From assembly GCA_023424135.1 (NCBI GenBank), contig JAFAEH010000208.1, positions 1 through 7,292 of the forward strand: DNA of 7,292 nucleotides, in the 5' to 3' direction. The DNA is from Actinomycetes bacterium (GTDB taxonomy: Bacteria > Actinomycetota > Actinomycetes > Actinomycetales > Cellulomonadaceae). The position numbers and the translations under genes were made by a program. This document shows, one piece after another, positions 1 to 5,368 of the stretch. Numbering within the stretch: position 1 is the first letter of the stretch; the number at the start of each line of letters is the position of its first letter. The notes under the pieces were generated by a model, which saw nothing but the letters and a program-made list of their open reading frames with translations, did no database searches and was not told the DNA's origin.

Positions 1-207
1 GCGCTGCTGCGCGGCCGTGGGTACGGCAACCTCGTCCTGGTCGGGACCGACGACCCGGACCTGCTCGACGACGCCGTCCTGGCCCGCGCGCTGCGTGCGC
101 TGCCAGCGCCCGCCCGGCTGCTCACGCGCGACGAGACCCGCGCCTTCGCCGGCGTCGCGCTGCCCCGGCACGACCGGCCCGACCCAGCCGCCACGACGAC
201 GCACTGA
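1..207 (+). CDS. C-terminal end of a probable spermidine-synthase-like protein (partial)
   Basis: The frame is open from base 1 to a TGA at 205-207, giving the last 68 residues of a protein whose start is outside the window. The piece reads GRGYGNLVLVGTDDP near its beginning, then an alanine/arginine-rich helix, and ends with ARLLTRDETRAFAGVALPRHD and a short Pro/Thr tail. The pattern 'GNLVLVG...' followed by 'LPAPARLLT.DE...FAGVA' resembles the end of actinobacterial spermidine-synthase-like proteins (often fused to MFS-type membrane segments), in which a Rossmann methyltransferase-like fold ends with this strand and helix. No catalytic motif is visible because the aminopropyltransferase core lies upstream. 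The gene converges on the cold-shock gene, with a hairpin between the two. Third-position G/C bias supports it as real coding sequence. The family call is from memory of the tail only; another methyltransferase-fold protein is possible. Confidence 0.5.
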   Translation, partial: ALLRGRGYGNLVLVGTDDPDLLDDAVLARALRALPAPARLLTRDETRAFAGVALPRHDRPDPAATTTH

Positions 208-253
208 CGTCGGACGGACGCGACGGCCGCCGCGCGGTCCCGCCCGGGGACGA

Positions 254-288
254 CGCGGGGCCGCACCCCACAAGGGTGCGGCCCCGCG
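254..288. terminator. Bidirectional intrinsic-type terminator hairpin between convergent genes
   Basis: A perfect 15-bp inverted repeat (254-268 with 274-288, loop CACAA) sits 46 bases after the stop of the leftmost gene and 34 bases after the stop of the oppositely oriented cold-shock gene. Because the repeat is perfect it can fold in RNA from either strand. There is no U-tract on either side, which is common for hairpin terminators in high-GC actinobacteria. Placement between two convergent stop codons is the main reason for the call. Confidence 0.75.
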
Positions 289-322
289 CGTCAGCCCGCC
301 CGGCGCGCGGCCGGGCAGGGGG

Positions 323-526
323 TCACAGCGGGCGGACGTGCTCCGCCTGCGGACCCTTCTGGCCCTGCGTGATCTCGAACTCCACGCGCTGCCCCTCCTC
401 GAGCGTGCGGTAGCCCTGCACGTCGATGGCCGAGTAGTGGACGAAGACGTCGGCGCCGCCGTCGTCCTGGGCGATGAACCCGTAGCCCTTCTCGGCGTTG
501 AACCACTTGACCGCACCGTGTGCCAT
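323..526 (-). CDS. cspA: Cold-shock domain protein (CspA family)
   Basis: A 67-residue protein that is a single cold-shock domain (five-stranded OB fold). It binds single-stranded RNA/DNA and usually acts as an RNA chaperone or transcription antiterminator in the cytoplasm. The sequence starts MAHGAVKWFNAEKGYGFI, giving the family N-terminus (KWFN, residues 7-10) and RNP1 (KGYGFI, 13-18). RNP2 is present as VFVHYSAI (27-34). The typical ending QGQKGPQAEHVRPL is complete, so length and both nucleic-acid-binding motifs are normal. The ATG at 524-526 is preceded by AAGGA (complement of 535-539) at an 8-base spacing. The open frame continues upstream to 748, but the family N-terminus and the ribosome site fix the start here. 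The gene stands alone on the minus strand behind a long structured leader and ends at a shared hairpin. Paralogue identity cannot be settled, so the symbol is generic. Confidence 0.95.
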   Translation of the reverse strand: MAHGAVKWFNAEKGYGFIAQDDGGADVFVHYSAIDVQGYRTLEEGQRVEFEITQGQKGPQAEHVRPL

Positions 527-616
527 GTCCCGCGTCCTTCTGCTTCCCACCGGTGAACGCCGGGGCCCGGTGCCCGCGGCGCGCCGCAATGCCTCACGAC
601 CTGCACCGGGTGGTGC

Positions 617-636
617 GGCCCCGCCACGGCGGGGCC
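617..636 (-). other. GC-rich hairpin in the csp leader
   Basis: Bases 617-625 (GGCCCCGCC) are the exact reverse complement of 628-636, so any transcript crossing here would form a very stable stem with a short loop. It lies about 90 bases upstream of the csp start codon. It could be a leader structure, a pause or attenuation site, or a terminator for upstream minus-strand transcription. The sequence shows the pairing; the role is not known. Confidence 0.45.
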
Positions 637-731
637 CGGCGGAACCCCGCGGCCGCACGCCTGTCGACGCGCCGCCGCACGTCCGGTCGAGCGTCCGTAC
701 GTCACTGCAACGGCTGCATCCTCGCACGCAG

Positions 732-751
732 GATGTGGCGTACGCCACGTC
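732..751. promoter_or_regulatory. Palindrome, possible operator upstream of csp
   Basis: GTGGCGTACGCCAC at 735-748 is a perfect 14-bp palindrome. One mismatched pair further out (734/749) is followed by two more matching pairs (732-733 with 750-751), giving a 20-bp imperfect dyad. It lies in non-coding DNA between the PAC2 stop and the csp start. A dyad this long in an intergenic region suits a dimeric regulator. I do not recognise it as a named operator, and in DNA this GC-rich a chance palindrome cannot be excluded. Confidence 0.35.
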
Positions 752-767
752 GAAGTGGACGCTCGTC

Positions 768-790
768 CCGGATCGAAGGCAACGATCCGG
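768..790 (-). terminator. Candidate terminator after the PAC2 gene
   Basis: CCGGATCG (768-775) and CGATCCGG (783-790) are perfect complements around a 7-base loop. The hairpin begins 56 bases beyond the stop codon of the PAC2-family gene in the direction of its transcription, between that gene and csp. There is no U-tract. It would insulate csp from read-through, but the 8-bp stem is modest for this base composition. Confidence 0.4.
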
Positions 791-846
791 TCACGGTGGC
801 CGCGCCGCCCGACGCGGTCCGCGGGCCGGGAACCGGCGCGACGACC

Positions 847-1803
847 TCAGTCGGCGCCGCGGACGTCGTCGCCCGCGCCGGCCGGCCCCTCGGTCTGCTC
901 CGCCAGGAACCGCTCGAGCTCGGCCCCGATCTCCTCGGCGGTCGGCAGGTCGGTCGCCTGCGCGAGCAGGCTCGTGCGCCCGACGCTGCGCGTGAACGCG
1001 TCGTACTGCTCCTCGAGCGCCTGCACCACCGCCGCGACCTCGGTGGACCCGGCGACCTGCCGCTCGACCTCCTGCATCGCGTCGGCCGCGGCCGGCTCCA
1101 GCTCCGCCAGCCCGAGGTCCAGGCCGGTCGACCGCTCGACGTGACGCAGACCCGCGAGACCCGCGGCCGGGAACGGTGACTGCGCGAGGTAGTGCGGCAC
1201 GTGGACGGCGAACCCCATCGCGTCGTGCCCCGCCTCACCCAGGCGCAGCTCGAGGAGCGCCGACGCGCTCGCCGGCACCTGCACCGTGCCGAAGAACGAC
1301 GTGTGGTCGGCCACGAGCTCGGCACGGGTCGCGTGCGCCGTGACCGAGACGGGCCGGGTGTGCGGCACACCCATCGGGATGCCGTGCAGGCCCACGACGA
1401 GCGGGACGTCGAAGCGCTCGACGACCTGACGCACGGCGGCGACCCAGCGCTCCCACTGCACGTCGGGCTCGAGCCCGTGCAGCAGCAGGAACGGCACACC
1501 CTGCGCGTCGGTGAGCAGGTCGACGACGATCTCGGGTACGGCGTAGTGCGTCCAGCCGGAGTCGAACGTCATCGCGGGCCGGCGCGAGCGGTAGTCGACC
1601 AGCTGGTCGGCGTCGAAAGTGACGAGCCGCTCGCCGGTGCCGGCGCGCAGCAGGTGGTCCACGGCGACCTGACCCGCCTGACCGGCGTCGACGAAGCCCT
1701 GCACCGCGTGCACCAGCACGGGGCCCGTGCCGCGTGCGGCCGTGGCGTCGACGCGCTCGGCCACGTCGACGTCGACGTCGTAGATGTCCCGGGGGTCCAG
1801 CAT
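847..1803 (-). CDS. PAC2-family protein (proteasome-assembly-chaperone-like)
   Basis: A 318-residue soluble protein recognised as a PAC2-family member, the group named after the eukaryotic proteasome assembly chaperone 2 and widespread in actinobacteria. It begins MLDPRDIYDVDVDVAE and continues with the family pattern: a Gly-rich GFVDAGQAG segment, LVTFDADQLVDYRSRRP, FDSGWTHY, PFLLLHGLEPDVQWERW, and GLHGIPMGVPHTRP (a conserved loop). Later come the HTSFFGTVQVP and MGFAVHVPHYLAQS segments and a helical C-terminal third ending in LPTAEEIGAELERFL. Length is normal for the family and no signal peptide or membrane span is seen. The bacterial function is not established; a link to proteasome or protein quality control is by family name only. 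An in-frame GTG lies 9 bases upstream (1810-1812). I chose the ATG at 1801-1803 because family members typically begin with MLDP; the two starts have similarly weak ribosome sites. It lies 94 bases behind the signalling operon and may have its own promoter. Confidence 0.85.
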   Translation of the reverse strand: MLDPRDIYDVDVDVAERVDATAARGTGPVLVHAVQGFVDAGQAGQVAVDHLLRAGTGERLVTFDADQLVDYRSRRPAMTFDSGWTHYAVPEIVVDLLTDAQGVPFLLLHGLEPDVQWERWVAAVRQVVERFDVPLVVGLHGIPMGVPHTRPVSVTAHATRAELVADHTSFFGTVQVPASASALLELRLGEAGHDAMGFAVHVPHYLAQSPFPAAGLAGLRHVERSTGLDLGLAELEPAAADAMQEVERQVAGSTEVAAVVQALEEQYDAFTRSVGRTSLLAQATDLPTAEEIGAELERFLAEQTEGPAGAGDDVRGAD

Positions 1804-1852
1804 GCTCTCCACTCGCCTCTCGTCAGGGTCGAGCGGTACAACGCCGCGGGCG

Positions 1853-1870
1853 GCCCGGGTCTTCCCGGAC
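1853..1870 (-). terminator. Candidate terminator after the signalling operon
   Basis: On the minus strand the sequence folds as GTCCGGG, loop AAGA, CCCGGGC: a 7-bp stem with one G-U pair, starting 27 bases after the stop of the stand-alone receiver gene. No U-tract follows. It would separate the kinase operon from the PAC2 gene. The stem is short and the call is tentative. Confidence 0.35.
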
Positions 1871-1897
1871 GGCGTGCGCGGCCCGCGCCGGGGCGCG

Positions 1898-2335
1898 TCA
1901 GCGCGTCGGCAGGCGCACGACCTCGACGAAGAACTCGTCGATCTGCCGGACCACGTCGATGAAGCGGTCGAAGTCGACCGGCTTGGTCACGTACGCGTTG
2001 GCGTGCAGCGAGTAGCTGCGCACCACGTCCTCCTCCGCCTCGGACGTCGTCAGCACGACCACCGGGATCGCACGCAGCGCGGCGTCGGACTTGAGCGCCT
2101 CGAGGACCTCGCGCCCGTCCATCCGGGGCAGGTTGAGGTCGAGCAGGATGAGGTCGGGCGTCGGGGCGTCGGCGTGCTCGCCCTCCTTGCGCAGGAACTC
2201 CAGGGCGCTGACACCGTCGGCCACGACCGACAGCCGGTTGCGGACCTTGTTGTGCTCGAACGCCTCACGGGTCATGAGGACGTCGCCCGGGTCGTCCTCC
2301 ACCAGGAGCACGTCGATCGGCTTCTGCTCGGACAT
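1898..2335 (-). CDS. Single-domain response regulator, Rcp1-like receiver
   Basis: A 145-residue protein consisting only of a receiver domain with no DNA-binding or enzymatic output. All key residues are present: acidic pocket E13-D14-D15 in LLVEDDPGD, phospho-acceptor D66 in LILLDLNLPRMDG, T96 (with T97) in PVVVLTTS, and K118 in AYVTKP. The early DDPGDVLMTREAFE and the NKVRNRLSVVADGVSALEFLR stretch are typical of the Rcp1-like group, the small partners of phytochrome-type and related histidine kinases. It should receive phosphate from the kinase encoded directly upstream and pass the signal by protein contact. The ATG at 2333-2335 lies 1 base after the kinase stop (TGACATG), with GGAG in the kinase's last codons at a 5-base spacing, so translational coupling is likely. 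Its downstream target is not visible in the window. Confidence 0.92.
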   Translation of the reverse strand: MSEQKPIDVLLVEDDPGDVLMTREAFEHNKVRNRLSVVADGVSALEFLRKEGEHADAPTPDLILLDLNLPRMDGREVLEALKSDAALRAIPVVVLTTSEAEEDVVRSYSLHANAYVTKPVDFDRFIDVVRQIDEFFVEVVRLPTR

Positions 2336-2336
2336 G

Positions 2337-3931
<1,595 letters not shown>

Positions 3932-3935
<4 letters not shown>

Positions 3936-5167
3936 GCGCGCCACCCGACCAGCACGACGGCGGCGTCGTCCACGAGGTCGCCCCCGTGGCGGGCCCGCAC
4001 GGTCGACAGCAGGCGCCCCAGGACGCGGTCCTCGTCGGCGCGCAGCGTGCCGTCGTCGCCCCCGTCCTGCGGCCGCCCGTCGGGTGCGTCGTGCAGCGTG
4101 AGGTCCGCGACCTGCAGCAGCCCGGACTTGCCGAGGCGCTCACCGCCCCCGCCGACCGTCGCCTCGAGCAGCCCGTCCGTGTAGAGCAGCACGCGCCACG
4201 AGTCGCCGAGGTCGAGCCGCTGCGCGGGCCAGCCACCACCGACGGGGATGCCGAGCGCGCGTCCCCGCAGCCCGGACGGCAGGAGCCCGGCGGGCGGACC
4301 CAGCAGCACCGGCACCGGGTGGCCCGCGAGGTACAGGTCGGCGCTGCGACGGTCAGGCAGGACCGCGAGCATCGAGACCGTCGTGAAGACCTCGGGCCGT
4401 GCCCTCTCGGCGACCAGCACGCGCTCGAGGAGACCCAGGATCTCGTCGGCGGCGATCCCGGCGAGCACGAGCGTGCGCCAGGCGGTGCGCAGCGTCGCGC
4501 CGAGGGCCGCCTCGTCGGGCCCGTGCCCGCACACGTCGCCCACCAGCACCAGCACGGTGCCGTCCGGGCGCTCGACGACGTCGTAGAAGTCGCCGCCGAG
4601 CAGGCCGTCGCGTCCCGCGCGGTAGGCGACGCGGACCTCGAGCCCCTCGTCGTCGACGGCCGGGGTGGGCAGCAGCGCACGTTCGAGCCGGTTGGTCTCG
4701 GCGGCGCGCACGAGGCTGCGGTACAGCGCACGTCCGGTGTCCTCGAGCCGACGGCGCTGGACGGCGTACCGCACGGAGCGGGCCAGCAGGTCGCCGTCGA
4801 CGTCGCCCTTGACGAGGTAGTCCTGGGCGCCGGCCGCGACCGCCTCGACACCTGCGTGGGTCCCGGTCAGGCCGGTCAGGACGACGACCGGGGGCGCACC
4901 GGCCTCGAGCACGCGCTGCAGCGCGCCCATCCCCATCGCGTCGGGCAGGCCGAGGTCGAGCAGCACGCAGTCGGCGTCGAGGTGCAGCAGCGCCTCGTCG
5001 ACCGAGCGCGCCCACACCGTCTCGTGGGGCAGCCCGGCGTCCCGCAGGTGCTCACGCACGAGCAGCGCGTCGCCCTCGTCGTCCTCGACGAGCAGGATCC
5101 GCAACGGCGCGTCCTCGTCGACGGGTGCGCCGGGGTGCACGCCGTCGCGCGTCGCTGAATCGTGCAC
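3932..5167 (-). CDS. Fused response regulator / PPM-type serine phosphatase (RsbU/SpoIIE-like)
   Basis: A 411-residue cytoplasmic protein with two domains. The receiver (about 22-125) has E28-D29-D30, phospho-acceptor D71 (VLLDLGLPD), T98 and K120 (DYLVKGD). A helical linker (about 128-165, ending in LERALLP) leads to a SpoIIE/RsbU-type PPM phosphatase (about 175-410). Metal-site motifs are GGDFYD (191-196, D193), GDVCGHG (210-216, D211), LLYTDGLLEA (D331) and DDAAVVLV (D400-D401). In this family phosphorylation of the receiver normally controls phosphatase activity on a phospho-Ser/Thr anti-anti-sigma (STAS) protein, releasing a sigma factor by partner switching. No STAS or anti-sigma gene is in the window. 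It is first in a three-gene operon and overlaps the kinase by 4 bases. The GTG start at 5165-5167 follows GAAGGGA (complement of 5173-5179) at a 5-base spacing. The open frame runs far upstream but antisense to the ATPase, so that part is rejected. Confidence 0.93.
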
Positions 5168-5172
5168 GCCCG

Positions 5173-5199
5173 TCCCTTCGTCGGTGTGCACGAACTGTA
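5173..5199 (-). promoter_or_regulatory. Ribosome site and candidate -10 for the phosphatase-kinase-receiver operon
   Basis: On the minus strand TACAGT (complement of 5194-5199) lies in the only AT-rich patch upstream of the operon and would place transcription start near 5187, leaving a leader of about 20 bases. It matches a TATAAT-type -10 at four of six positions; no good -35 is seen at 16-18 bases. Next comes GAAGGGA (complement of 5173-5179), 5 bases from the GTG start; this site decides the start codon. The ribosome site is convincing, the -10 only suggestive. Confidence 0.4.
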
Positions 5200-5305
5200 A
5201 GCCAGGTCGGGCCGCACGTCGCACCCTGACCACCGCGCCGGTGCGTCGGGTGTGCGGGACGGACCGGCGACCCGGATAATGGACGGCCGCCCTGCACGGG
5301 GCGAC

Positions 5306-5352
5306 CGCGCCGGGGACGCCCGGCGCGTGGACTCCCGGGGGCAGCCCCGGGA
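5306..5352 (+). other. Two tandem GC hairpins immediately upstream of the HelD-like start
   Basis: Hairpin 1 is a perfect 9-bp stem, CGCGCCGGG (5306-5314) with CCCGGCGCG (5319-5327), loop GACG. Hairpin 2 is a perfect 8-bp stem, TCCCGGGG (5333-5340) with CCCCGGGA (5345-5352), loop GCAG. They are 5 bases apart, both with tetraloops, and the second ends 16 bases before the GTG at 5369. Possible roles are attenuator, pause site or mRNA-stability element. There is no U-tract after them. Confidence 0.55.
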
Positions 5353-5368
5353 CGCGACGGGGGTGGGC

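Larger units (their letters stand above)
527..846 (-). promoter_or_regulatory. Gene-free leader/promoter region of the cold-shock gene
   Basis: These 320 bases contain no convincing gene; the frames open across them lack family similarity and continue in from neighbouring shadows. Several structures could be transcribed ahead of csp. One is a 9-bp stem at 617-625/628-636, with its central bases forming the loop. A smaller hairpin is GCACC/GGTGC at 603-607/612-616, and CACCGG/CCGGTG pair at 548-553/567-572. A palindrome is centred at 741-742 and an 8-bp hairpin lies near the PAC2 stop. I could not identify a convincing -35/-10 pair by eye, so the transcription start is unknown. Long structured leaders are known for some bacterial cold-shock genes (E. 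coli cspA); that this leader behaves similarly is inference. Confidence 0.4.
5168..5368. promoter_or_regulatory. Divergent intergenic region between the signalling operon and the HelD-like gene
   Basis: About 200 bases separate the two divergent starts. The leftward side carries the TACAGT patch and ribosome site. The rightward side carries GATAAT at 5275-5280, a five-of-six match to a -10 box, followed by two strong hairpins (5306-5327, 5333-5352). No convincing -35 partner was found for GATAAT, and I did not recognise a known operator. If the ATPase instead starts at the in-frame ATG 5279-5281, the hairpins become coding and the GATAAT match is coincidental. Confidence 0.45.

Noticed and set aside
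527..748. N-terminal extension of the cold-shock frame to give a 141-residue protein
   Set aside because: The family N-terminus begins at the ATG at 526 behind a good AAGGA site; the extension is Arg/Gly/Ala-rich leader sequence without similarity to any domain I recognise.
498..1179. Two overlapping plus-strand open frames (165 and 219 codons) across the csp leader and PAC2 end
   Set aside because: No ribosome site or domain; Arg/Pro-rich in one frame and PAC2 antisense in the other. Typical GC shadow frames.
1763..1781. Short run of gacgtc/gtcgac repeats
   Set aside because: It encodes Asp-Val-Asp-Val-Asp-Val in the PAC2 N-terminus; three dipeptide units with high-GC codons need no separate explanation.
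1192..1962. Plus-strand open frame of 256 codons over the PAC2 gene
   Set aside because: Mirror image of the PAC2 coding frame; contains only His/Val/Asp/Arg-rich shadow sequence and no family motif.
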